Positions 7,970-15,589 of a stretch of 64,000 nt of DNA are shown here, one piece after another. The notes beneath the pieces were generated by a model. The model ran no database searches. It had not been told where the DNA came from and saw only the letters and a program-made list of their open reading frames with translations. Every line of letters begins with the position of its first letter. Position 1 is the first letter of the stretch. A program made the translations under genes and the position numbers. The DNA is from Marimicrobium sp913061115 (GTDB lineage: Bacteria > Pseudomonadota > Gammaproteobacteria > Pseudomonadales > Halieaceae), in the NCBI RefSeq assembly GCF_047729875.1, contig NZ_CP159826.1:2108001-2172000 (forward strand). Direction: 5' to 3'.

Positions 7970-9463
7970 ATGACCGCTATGACGTTCATCGCAAGAGACG
8001 TGACCGATGCAGCCACTGCCGCCAGTCAATGTGCCATTTTGCCCTTGTTCCAAGATACAAAATTGGCAGGTGCGGCGTTAAAGCTCGACAAGGCCTCCTC
8101 TGGCTCGATAAAAGCGGCGCTTGCACTCGGAGACTTTAGCGCTAAATCGGGTGAGAGCCTCATGCTGCCCGGCACCAATGCCGCCAAACGCATACTGCTG
8201 ATCGGGTGCGGAGACGCCAAGACGTTTGATCGAGAAGCCGCCAGAAAATTTAGCCGAACCCTCTATCACGCCCTTTTAAACAAACAGGCCAGTGAGGCCA
8301 TGTTGCACCTGGCAGGACTAGGGCTGAAAGAAAACGAAGCCAAATGGATGCTGACCTACCTGGCCCGACATCTCACTGCTGCGTCGTACCGCTATACCGA
8401 AACCGTTTCCAAACCAAGGGCCGCAATGAAGCTGACCCGCTTGGTGATTAATACTAAGGGTGCCATTCAATCACGACTCGCTGCTAGCGCTCTGCGCGAG
8501 GGTAACGCTATCGGCCTAGGCATCAATGAAGCCGCCAACCTCGCCAATTTACCGGGCAATATCTGCACGCCCTCCTACTTGGCACGACACGCCCGAAAAT
8601 TGGCGCGCAGCAGTGCCAAGTTGAGTGTCAGCGTAGTGGAGGAGAAGCAAATGCGAGCGCTGGGCATGGGTGCTCTACTGTCAGTTTCAGCCGGCAGTGA
8701 ACAATCTGCCAAGCTTATCGTCATGAACTACAAAGGTGGTAAAACAGCAGACAAACCCCAGGTGCTGGTTGGTAAAGGGGTCACTTTCGATAGCGGCGGT
8801 ATTTCCCTAAAACCCGGTGCTAAAATGGACGAAATGAAGTTCGATATGGGCGGTGCAGCTAGTGTATTCGGTACTATGCGCGCTATTGCTGAGTTGGCGT
8901 TACCGCTAAACGTTGTAGGCATTGTGGCGGCTGCCGAGAACATGCCGGACGGGAAAGCGACCAAGCCTGGCGATATCGTAACCAGCATGTCGGGTAAAAC
9001 AATCGAAGTACTCAATACAGATGCTGAGGGACGGTTGGTTCTGTGCGATGCCCTGACCTACGTTGCGCGATTCAAGCCTGCAGCGGTCATCGACATAGCG
9101 ACTCTCACAGGCGCATGTGTAGTGGCCCTAGGTTCCCATGCCACTGGACTCTTTGCCAACGAAGATGTCTTGGCTGAACAATTACTCGCGGCGGGCACGG
9201 ATTCGCACGACCGCGCTTGGCGCATGCCATTGTGGGATGACTATCAGGCCCAGATCAAAAGCAACTTTGCAGATTTGGCCAATATCGGCGGCCCCGGTGG
9301 CGGATCGATCACTGCTGCATGCTTTTTATCGCACTTCGCGCGCGACTACAACTGGGCCCATCTTGATATCGCGGGATCGGGTTGGAATAGTGCGCCAAAA
9401 GGCGCTACCGGACGCCCCGTGGCACTCCTAACCCGTTATCTTTTGGACCGTGCAGGTCAATAA
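7970..9463 (+). CDS. pepA: Leucyl aminopeptidase PepA
   Basis: A cytoplasmic M17 metallo-aminopeptidase of 497 residues that removes N-terminal amino acids. In some bacteria it also binds DNA (XerCD accessory factor and carAB regulator). The catalytic half shows VGKGVTFDSGGISLKPG, the DMGGAASV helix, AAENMPDGKATKPGD and the family signature NTDAEGRL with its metal-binding Asp and Glu. The N-terminal macrodomain-like half (1-170) is less conserved, as usual. GAGG sits upstream of the ATG. Two bases separate its stop from holC, a typical gammaproteobacterial arrangement. Confidence 0.96.
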   Translation: MTAMTFIARDVTDAATAASQCAILPLFQDTKLAGAALKLDKASSGSIKAALALGDFSAKSGESLMLPGTNAAKRILLIGCGDAKTFDREAARKFSRTLYHALLNKQASEAMLHLAGLGLKENEAKWMLTYLARHLTAASYRYTETVSKPRAAMKLTRLVINTKGAIQSRLAASALREGNAIGLGINEAANLANLPGNICTPSYLARHARKLARSSAKLSVSVVEEKQMRALGMGALLSVSAGSEQSAKLIVMNYKGGKTADKPQVLVGKGVTFDSGGISLKPGAKMDEMKFDMGGAASVFGTMRAIAELALPLNVVGIVAAAENMPDGKATKPGDIVTSMSGKTIEVLNTDAEGRLVLCDALTYVARFKPAAVIDIATLTGACVVALGSHATGLFANEDVLAEQLLAAGTDSHDRAWRMPLWDDYQAQIKSNFADLANIGGPGGGSITAACFLSHFARDYNWAHLDIAGSGWNSAPKGATGRPVALLTRYLLDRAGQ

Positions 9464-9465
9464 TA

Positions 9466-9885
9466 ATGACGCTGGTAGGCTTTTACGTGGTGCAGACTTC
9501 TGATCCAGGTCAACGATTGCGGGTTGCTGCGCGTTTAGCTGACAAAGCCTTTCAGCGTGGACATCGCATCTTCATCAACGCGACCGACGAGGCACAGGCG
9601 ACCGAAATCAATGAACTCTTGTGGAGCTTTAGGCCTGCCAGTTTTCTTCCTCACGGGCTGCATGGGCAGGAGCACTGCGAGACTATTGCCATAGGCTGGG
9701 GGCAAGAGCCGAACAATCACAACGATCTTTTGATTAATCTGCAGTTGGAGATCCCATCCTTCTTTAGTCGATTTGCGCGTGTTGCCGAGGTCGTCACACA
9801 GGAACCCGACAGCCTCGCGGCGTTACGAAAATCCTGGACATTCTACAAGGAACGCGGTTATCAGTTGGAAAAGCACGATCTTTAG
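9466..9885 (+). CDS. holC: DNA polymerase III chi subunit HolC
   Basis: A 139-residue clamp-loader accessory subunit that links the DnaX complex (through psi) to SSB on the lagging strand. It starts with the usual strand and Cys-protease-like helix (VGFYVVQTSDPGQRLRVAARLADKAF). The conserved RIFINATDE, FLPHGL and DLLINL segments are present, as is the C-terminal RKSWTFYKERGYQLEKHDL helix. Only 2 bases follow pepA, so it is translated from the same message and lies just ahead of valS, as in many relatives. Confidence 0.93.
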   Translation: MTLVGFYVVQTSDPGQRLRVAARLADKAFQRGHRIFINATDEAQATEINELLWSFRPASFLPHGLHGQEHCETIAIGWGQEPNNHNDLLINLQLEIPSFFSRFARVAEVVTQEPDSLAALRKSWTFYKERGYQLEKHDL

Positions 9886-9919
9886 TTGCGTCGTGCCAGG
9901 CCGCTTAGAGATACCGTGA

Positions 9920-9948
9920 TTCCGATCAGCGGACTACTACCGTATAAT
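9920..9948 (+). promoter_or_regulatory. Predicted sigma-70 promoter of valS
   Basis: A consensus -10 box TATAAT occurs at 9943-9948, with a weak -35 (TTCCGA, 9920-9925) 17 bases upstream. It lies 67 bases before the valS ATG, downstream of holC. Predicted from sequence only. Confidence 0.5.
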
Positions 9949-10015
9949 CGTCCGCTACGCCGACCAAAGACTGCAGCCGGCTTACTGACCCACCCTCTTT
10001 TGGATTCACTGAGTT

Positions 10016-12784
10016 ATGGATAAAACATTCCAACCCGCCAACATTGAAACCCGCTGGTATCAGGAGTGGGAAGAGAAAGGATATTTTGCCCCACAAGGTG
10101 GCGAACAGGCCTATAGCATCATGATCCCGCCACCCAACGTGACTGGCAGCCTTCACATGGGACACGGCTTTCAGGAAGCCATCATGGACGCGCTTATTCG
10201 CTACCACCGCATGTCTGGCTACAACACACTCTGGCAGGCTGGCACCGATCACGCCGGCATTGCCACGCAAATGGTGGTTGAGCGCCAGCTAGAAGCACAG
10301 GGAATCAATCGTCATGATCTGGGCCGCGAAAAGTTTGTTGAAAAAATCTGGGAGTGGAAAGAAAAATCGGGCGGCGCGATTACCCAACAGATGCGACGCC
10401 TTGGGGCCTCTCTAGACTGGTCACGCGAGCGCTTCACCATGGACCCGGGACTCTCTGCAGCGGTACAGGAGGTGTTTATCCGACTCTACCGGGAGGGCCT
10501 TATTTACCGTGGCCAGAGGCTGGTTAACTGGGATCCAGCGCTTCATACCGCCATTTCCGACCTGGAAGTCATCTCCGAAGAGGAGCAGGGCCACATGTGG
10601 CACTTCAACTATCCACTGGCTGGCGGTCAGGGCCATCTCACAGTCGCTACCACTCGCCCTGAAACCATGCTCGGCGACTGCGCAGTAGCGGTTCACCCGG
10701 AAGACGAGCGCTACGCGGATCTGATTGGACGCACCGTTATGCTGCCGCTGTGCGATCGCGAAATACCGATAATCGCCGATGACTATGTCGACCGTGAATT
10801 TGGCACCGGTTGCGTCAAAATCACCCCGGCCCACGATTTCAACGACTACGAGATGGGCCGACGACACGGGCTACCTATCATCAACATCTTAAACGACGAT
10901 GCCGCGATCAATGACACTGCCCCAACACCCTATCGCGGCCTTGACCGACTCGAGGCACGGCAACGTGTGGTCGCTGACATGGACGCCCTGGGATTACTCG
11001 ACAAAGTCGCAGACCACACGTTAAGCGTGCCGCGTGGAGACCGCTCTGGTGTCATCATCGAGCCCTACCTGACCGATCAATGGTATGTCGACGCGAAAAA
11101 GATGGCCACACCCGCCATCGCGGCCGTGGAAAATGGGGACATCCAGTTCGTACCCAAACAATGGGAAAACACATACTTCGCTTGGATGCGGGACATCCAG
11201 GACTGGTGTATCAGTCGCCAGTTGTGGTGGGGACACCGCATTCCTGCCTGGTATGACGCCGACGGTAACTTTTATGTCGGAGAGAACGAAGAGGCTGTTC
11301 GAAAGGAAAACACGCTGGGCGACGAGATAATACTGCGCCAGGATGAGGATGTTCTCGACACATGGTTCTCTTCCGCGCTGTGGACCTTTTCAACCTTAGG
11401 ATGGCCCGACGAAACAGAGGAACTGGCCACCTTTCATCCGAGCTCCGTGCTGGTAACCGGCTTTGATATTATCTTCTTCTGGGTCGCTCGAATGATCATG
11501 ATGACCTTACATCTACGTCAGGAGGTACCGTTTCATACTATTTATATACACGGTTTAGTGCGCGATAGCGACGGCCAGAAGATGTCCAAATCCAAGGGCA
11601 ATGTTATCGACCCTATCGATCTCATTGATGGCATCGAACTCGAGGAACTAATCCTCAAGCGCACCAGCGGCATGATGCAGCCCCAACTTGCGACTAAGAT
11701 TGAAAAATCCACACGTCGGCAATTCCCTAACGGCATCGAATCTTATGGCACCGACGCACTGCGCTTCACCTATTACTCGCTGGCCTCGACGGGCCGTGAT
11801 ATTAAATTCGACATTGGTCGCATCGAGGGCTATAGAAATTTTTGCAACAAAATCTGGAATGCTGCACGTTATGTGCTGATGAACTGTGAAAATGAGGATT
11901 GTGGCACGCAGAATGATTCCACGGTGGAATTGAGCCTGGCCGATCGATGGATTATAAGTAAAGTTCAGGAAACAACTGAAGAGGTAACACGCGCTGTCGC
12001 CAACTACCGTTTTGATATGGCCTCACAGGCATTGTACGAGTTCATCTGGAACGAATACTGTGACTGGTATCTGGAGCTGTCAAAATCTGTTCTCTGGGAC
12101 GATGACGCTTCGCATGAAGCAAAGCGCGGCACGCGTCAAACCCTGATTCGTGTGCTGGAAATATGGCTGCGAATGCTACACCCCATGATGCCGTTCATTA
12201 CCGAAGAAATTTGGCAGTCGGTCGGGCCTTTAGCAGGCAAATTAGGGCCTACCATAATGTTACAGCCCTACCCTGAACCCAATGAACACGACATAGACCT
12301 TCGTGCCAATGAAGATATTGAGTGGCTCAAAGTGGTTATTGAGGGCGTCCGAAATATTCGTGGCGAAATGAATATTCCTCCGGGAAAAGAGCTTTCGGTA
12401 CTGTTGCGCAAGGGCGATGAAAATGACCGACTCAGGCTTTCCAAAAATTCGCAATATCTGAGAAAGCTCGCTAAGATCACTCAGATCGCCTGGCTGGCAG
12501 CAGATGATGCGGTTCCACTTGCGGCGACGGCACTGGCGGGCGAATTAGAAATATTGGTGCCGATGGCGGGGCTCATTGATAAGGATGCAGAAATCACCCG
12601 TTTAAATCGCGAGATTGGCAAACTCGAAGGCGATCTCACACGTCTGCAAGGTAAATTGGCTAATGCAGCGTTTGTCGATAAGGCACCGGCAGCTGTCGTA
12701 GCTAAAGAACAGGATAAAATGCACGCGCAACGGCAGGCGCTGGAAACCTTACGGGAGCAAATACAACGTATCCGAGGTATCTGA
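10016..12784 (+). CDS. valS: Valyl-tRNA synthetase
   Basis: A class Ia aminoacyl-tRNA synthetase of 922 residues that charges tRNA-Val. Seen: the HIGH-type motif in PPPNVTGSLHMGHGF near residue 38, the CP1 editing domain (about 190-340, with TTRPETMLGDCAV and the TPAHDFNDYE segment), the KMSKSKGN loop near residue 525, the anticodon-binding domain (about 630-780), and a C-terminal coiled coil (about 855-920, rich in Lys, Glu and Arg) that contacts the tRNA elbow. All catalytic motifs are intact and length is normal. It has its own predicted promoter at 9943. Confidence 0.98.
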   Translation: MDKTFQPANIETRWYQEWEEKGYFAPQGGEQAYSIMIPPPNVTGSLHMGHGFQEAIMDALIRYHRMSGYNTLWQAGTDHAGIATQMVVERQLEAQGINRHDLGREKFVEKIWEWKEKSGGAITQQMRRLGASLDWSRERFTMDPGLSAAVQEVFIRLYREGLIYRGQRLVNWDPALHTAISDLEVISEEEQGHMWHFNYPLAGGQGHLTVATTRPETMLGDCAVAVHPEDERYADLIGRTVMLPLCDREIPIIADDYVDREFGTGCVKITPAHDFNDYEMGRRHGLPIINILNDDAAINDTAPTPYRGLDRLEARQRVVADMDALGLLDKVADHTLSVPRGDRSGVIIEPYLTDQWYVDAKKMATPAIAAVENGDIQFVPKQWENTYFAWMRDIQDWCISRQLWWGHRIPAWYDADGNFYVGENEEAVRKENTLGDEIILRQDEDVLDTWFSSALWTFSTLGWPDETEELATFHPSSVLVTGFDIIFFWVARMIMMTLHLRQEVPFHTIYIHGLVRDSDGQKMSKSKGNVIDPIDLIDGIELEELILKRTSGMMQPQLATKIEKSTRRQFPNGIESYGTDALRFTYYSLASTGRDIKFDIGRIEGYRNFCNKIWNAARYVLMNCENEDCGTQNDSTVELSLADRWIISKVQETTEEVTRAVANYRFDMASQALYEFIWNEYCDWYLELSKSVLWDDDASHEAKRGTRQTLIRVLEIWLRMLHPMMPFITEEIWQSVGPLAGKLGPTIMLQPYPEPNEHDIDLRANEDIEWLKVVIEGVRNIRGEMNIPPGKELSVLLRKGDENDRLRLSKNSQYLRKLAKITQIAWLAADDAVPLAATALAGELEILVPMAGLIDKDAEITRLNREIGKLEGDLTRLQGKLANAAFVDKAPAAVVAKEQDKMHAQRQALETLREQIQRIRGI

Positions 12785-12875
12785 ACATTGTGCTGGAGAG
12801 CCTTTTCGCTTTCAACACACTTATTCAACGCATGCCAGACATAATAAAATAAAATGTAAAACCGAGGAAAGCAGA

Positions 12876-13088
12876 ATGAGTGATCGAATATGTGGCACGG
12901 TCAAGTGGTTCAATAACGCCAAAGGGTTTGGCTTTGTTACAAGGCAGGATAGCGAAGAGGACGTTTTTGTGCATTTCAGGTCCATACAGGGTGATGGTTT
13001 TCGCACTCTCAATGAAGGCCAGGCAGTGGAATTTACGCTCACCGAAGGCCCTAAAGGCCTGCAAGCTGAAGATGTCTTGAAACTCTGA
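12876..13088 (+). CDS. CspA family cold-shock protein
   Basis: A 70-residue single cold-shock domain, an RNA chaperone that melts mRNA structure. RNP1 (NNAKGFGFV) and RNP2 (DVFVHF) are intact, as are the GTVKWF start and the GPKGLQAEDV end. An A/T-rich leader and a GAGG ribosome site precede the ATG. It is followed after 215 bases by a second cold-shock-domain gene in the same direction, with a hairpin-rich stretch between. It differs from the third copy at 43395 by having FRSI in place of HSEI after RNP2. Confidence 0.95.
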   Translation: MSDRICGTVKWFNNAKGFGFVTRQDSEEDVFVHFRSIQGDGFRTLNEGQAVEFTLTEGPKGLQAEDVLKL

Positions 13089-13117
13089 AGAACGCGTGCT
13101 TAGCCATAAAATGAGCG

Positions 13118-13180
13118 CTGCCGTTTGGGTAGGCAGGGCATTAGCGCCTTGCGCTATTCCATGTCGGCGCTGAAGCCGAC
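13118..13180 (+). other. Three consecutive hairpins between the two cold-shock genes
   Basis: Seen: CTGCC/GGCAG (13118-13122 with 13132-13136), TAGCGC-CTT-GCGCTA (13142-13156) and GTCGGC-GCTGAA-GCCGAC (13163-13180). An alternative outer helix TTGGGT (13125-13130) with ACCCAA (13179-13184) could close a three-way junction. No T-tract follows, so these are not standard terminators. It could be a 3' structure protecting the upstream message, a leader element of the next gene, or a small RNA. Confidence 0.45.
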
Positions 13181-13303
13181 CCAACCCCACGCTAATACCA
13201 CTTATTTTCCATGAGGCATTCCCATCAGCGCCATTGATGTTAGAATGCTCAGCGCCAACAATACCGTGCAATCCTGACACGGTTCATCATTGGGAGGAAA
13301 CCG

Positions 13304-13726
13304 ATGAGTCTCATTACAAAACTTATTATTAGTCTCGTTATTGCTGTCATAGCATCCACGCTAACCACGTTAGTTCTTTCGGGCCAGCTGTTTGAACCGC
13401 AAATGTTGGTCGCGTTTTTTGTCGCCACAACTGCAACCGCGCTCCTTGTTCGCGATAACGTGACTCATTCTGGCTCAGATTCAGACAATGCTAACCAGCC
13501 ACAATCCACCTCCGACGCATCGCGCGACCGTGGAACGGTAAAGTGGTTTAACGTCTCCAAGGGCTTTGGCTTTATTACTAAGGACGACGGTGAGGAAATC
13601 TTTGTACACTTTCGCTCTATCCGCGGTGAAGGCCGCCGCGGCCTGCGTGATGGCCAAACCGTGAGTTTTGTTGTCACCGACAGCGATAAGGGTCCTCAGG
13701 CCGAGGATGTGCTGGGAGAGGACTGA
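13304..13726 (+). CDS. Membrane-anchored cold-shock-domain protein
   Basis: A 140-residue protein with two predicted transmembrane helices (about 5-26 and 33-50), a polar Ser/Asp/Gln linker (about 52-75) and a full cold-shock domain (about 75-138) with RNP1 VSKGFGFI and RNP2 EIFVHF. The ATG follows GGGAGGAAACCG, a strong ribosome site. Inference: two helices would place both ends on one side, holding the RNA-binding domain at the inner face of the membrane. The domain resembles the soluble protein encoded at 12876 (both have FVHFRSI), which suggests duplication followed by anchor gain. I know of no characterised function for this architecture. Confidence 0.88.
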   Translation: MSLITKLIISLVIAVIASTLTTLVLSGQLFEPQMLVAFFVATTATALLVRDNVTHSGSDSDNANQPQSTSDASRDRGTVKWFNVSKGFGFITKDDGEEIFVHFRSIRGEGRRGLRDGQTVSFVVTDSDKGPQAEDVLGED

Positions 13727-13735
13727 CCTGAACGC

Positions 13736-14383
13736 TCAGTCAGAGCGCAGAATGCCTTGCCAATACAGCTGAATCATTCGTGCGCCCTCGCGCAGTATGC
13801 TTTCAGCCCAGAGTGACTGGCCCTCCATTGCCATCTCTACGATAGCGTAACTCGAATCTATCGTCAGCTGTGCCTGTGTGATCACCAGCCGGTCCGCTGG
13901 CCGACCTAGAAACGCCGAAGCAAACGTCGCGAACTGGCTAGCGACTAATCTGCGCGAGGCAAGTCGCACGTCACGCAATGGCTCGACTGCCCGCAAAGCC
14001 TGCATCACCTCCAAGCCACCTACCTGCTCCTGGGTGACATCGTAGGTGCCCTTGAGCAGGCCATAAATATCGTCCGCTAAAAGCTGCGGATCACCTTGCT
14101 CCAAATATTGGTCAAACCACTGCTGGAAAACTGCATTTTGTCTATCCATACAGGACGCACTCAGCGCATTCAGAACAGCGTATTTATTCGGAAAGTAACG
14201 ATAAAGAGCAGGCACGGTGATGCCCGCTCTTTCGGCGACAATATTCGTCGAGATACGCTCCACCCCAACCTCAACCAGTAGCTCTGCAGCTGCCGTGAGA
14301 ATTGCTTCATAGGTGCGTTTGGCCCTTTCCTGCTTCGGCTTGTTCTTCTCTAAAAGCTCAACCCGCTCCCTGACCACTATCAT
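13736..14383 (-). CDS. TetR family transcriptional regulator
   Basis: A 215-residue repressor-type protein. ATG at 14383 is chosen because AGGAGG sits 8 bases upstream; the TTG two codons earlier would be too close to it. The helix-turn-helix covers about 20-65: YEAILTAAAELLVEVG, then ERISTNIVAERAGITVPALYRYFPNK. The C-terminal ligand domain is all-helical and not specific. Candidate autoregulatory dyads lie in the divergent spacer (GTGTC-N7-GACAC at 14464-14480 and CAACGG-N4-CCGTTG at 14511-14526). It is read away from the methyltransferase and converges on the anchored cold-shock gene. Confidence 0.9.
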   Translation of the reverse strand: MIVVRERVELLEKNKPKQERAKRTYEAILTAAAELLVEVGVERISTNIVAERAGITVPALYRYFPNKYAVLNALSASCMDRQNAVFQQWFDQYLEQGDPQLLADDIYGLLKGTYDVTQEQVGGLEVMQALRAVEPLRDVRLASRRLVASQFATFASAFLGRPADRLVITQAQLTIDSSYAIVEMAMEGQSLWAESILREGARMIQLYWQGILRSD

Positions 14384-14463
14384 GCACAATTCCTCCTACG
14401 GCCCGTAAGCCCCTATCTGAACATCCGCACAATCATCGTATCCCAGTGTACCAACCTGATCCA

Positions 14464-14526
14464 GTGTCGCCATCTGACACAGCAAGAACAGCTAACAGCG
14501 GCATGACAGGCAACGGCATACCGTTG
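14464..14526. promoter_or_regulatory. Candidate TetR operator dyads
   Basis: Two inverted repeats sit in the divergent spacer: GTGTC (14464-14468) with GACAC (14476-14480), and CAACGG (14511-14516) with CCGTTG (14521-14526). A half-site CCAGTGT also occurs near 14442 and at 14461. The second dyad is followed by AGCTTTT and could be a weak terminator. Position suggests autoregulation; unproven. Confidence 0.3.
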
Positions 14527-14673
14527 AGCTTTTAGCACAGTGACCAATAAGTCTTCTGGTTTAGCGGCAAATGTTGTGGACCGCAGCGAACAATACTTTT
14601 ATTCTCGCACGCTGCAAGAAATTGCTTGAACCTCTACTACTTGGATTAGCTTCGTAACAAAAAAGGAATTACG

Positions 14674-15297
14674 TTGAACAAGAGTAAACCAACAACAGCA
14701 CACCGGTTTCGTGGCGTTACGATGCCCACTAGTTCTCACCCGTTAATGAGACAGGTTAGACGCGAGGGCGTTAAACCCTCCATACACGGGAATAAGCTTT
14801 GGAAATCCAGTCGCCTGCTCATAGATTACTTGGGCAAAAATCGACCGGAGCACTGCAACAGCGTCATCGACGTCGGCTGCGGCTGGGGAATTTCTGGCAT
14901 CTGGTGCGCCAAGACCCTTGGAGCTCAGGTCACTTCAGCTGATGCGGACCCCGACGTATTTCCCTATCTGGAAGCATCCGCTGGTCTGAACGGGGTCTCC
15001 ACTACACCCCTCGTGTCTACCTTTGAAAAATTAACCACCAAGCAACTGTCTCAATTCGACATGCTTATCGCTGCAGACATCTGTTTCTGGGATGAACTAG
15101 TGGACCCCGTTTTCAATATGGTCAACCGCGCAGTCAAGGCCGGCGTAAAACACATCGTGATCGCTGATCCGAAACGCTCGACCTTCTTTGACATGGCACA
15201 GCGTTGTGAAGATCGCTTCTCTGCCGAGATCATTGAATGGAAGACTCTCAAGCCAATCGCGGCGCACGGCGCACTGATGGTATTGCAGAACGCATAG
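14674..15297 (+). CDS. Class I SAM-dependent methyltransferase
   Basis: A 207-residue Rossmann methyltransferase. The glycine-rich motif I is VIDVGCGWGISG near residues 64-75, motif II acidic residue is in TSADADPD, and LIAADICFWDEL is the motif IV region. The family resembles METTL/PF10294-type lysine methyltransferases, so a protein or small molecule may be the substrate; this is not resolved. Start TTG at 14674 has AAGGA 6 bases upstream; ATG at 14722 is an alternative without a good ribosome site. Divergent from tetR, hence a possible target of it. Confidence 0.75.
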   Translation: MNKSKPTTAHRFRGVTMPTSSHPLMRQVRREGVKPSIHGNKLWKSSRLLIDYLGKNRPEHCNSVIDVGCGWGISGIWCAKTLGAQVTSADADPDVFPYLEASAGLNGVSTTPLVSTFEKLTTKQLSQFDMLIAADICFWDELVDPVFNMVNRAVKAGVKHIVIADPKRSTFFDMAQRCEDRFSAEIIEWKTLKPIAAHGALMVLQNA

Positions 15298-15426
15298 GGC
15301 TGTGGACTTACACGTGCGGCTCAAATATCCGTCTGGACATGATTTTATGCGAAATAGCTGTCTTGTTGAGCAGTTTTTGGCTGCCCATTGTGGTCTGAAA
15401 TGGGCATCAATGATATAAACGAGTCG

Positions 15427-15435
15427 TGTTATACT
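15427..15435 (+). promoter_or_regulatory. Possible extended -10 promoter upstream of the wax ester synthase
   Basis: TGTTATACT fits an extended -10 (TGnTATAAT), about 155 bases before the ATG at 15590. No good -35 is seen. A 7-bp inverted repeat (TGCCCAT at 15382-15388 with ATGGGCA at 15400-15406) lies just upstream, and could be an operator or the end of the methyltransferase transcript. The 292-base spacer holds no other recognisable feature. Confidence 0.3.
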
Positions 15436-15589
15436 TGTATCGCTTGGCATGCGATCTTTGCATGATATGCGCTAGGTGATAAGTCCTTAGAGAGCCGCCT
15501 GTTAGGAATGGTATCCAACGGACAATTTGTCACATTCAGTTATCTTCAGGCGAAATAGATGTCCGCCCCCAATGGCCCCTTGAGAGATT

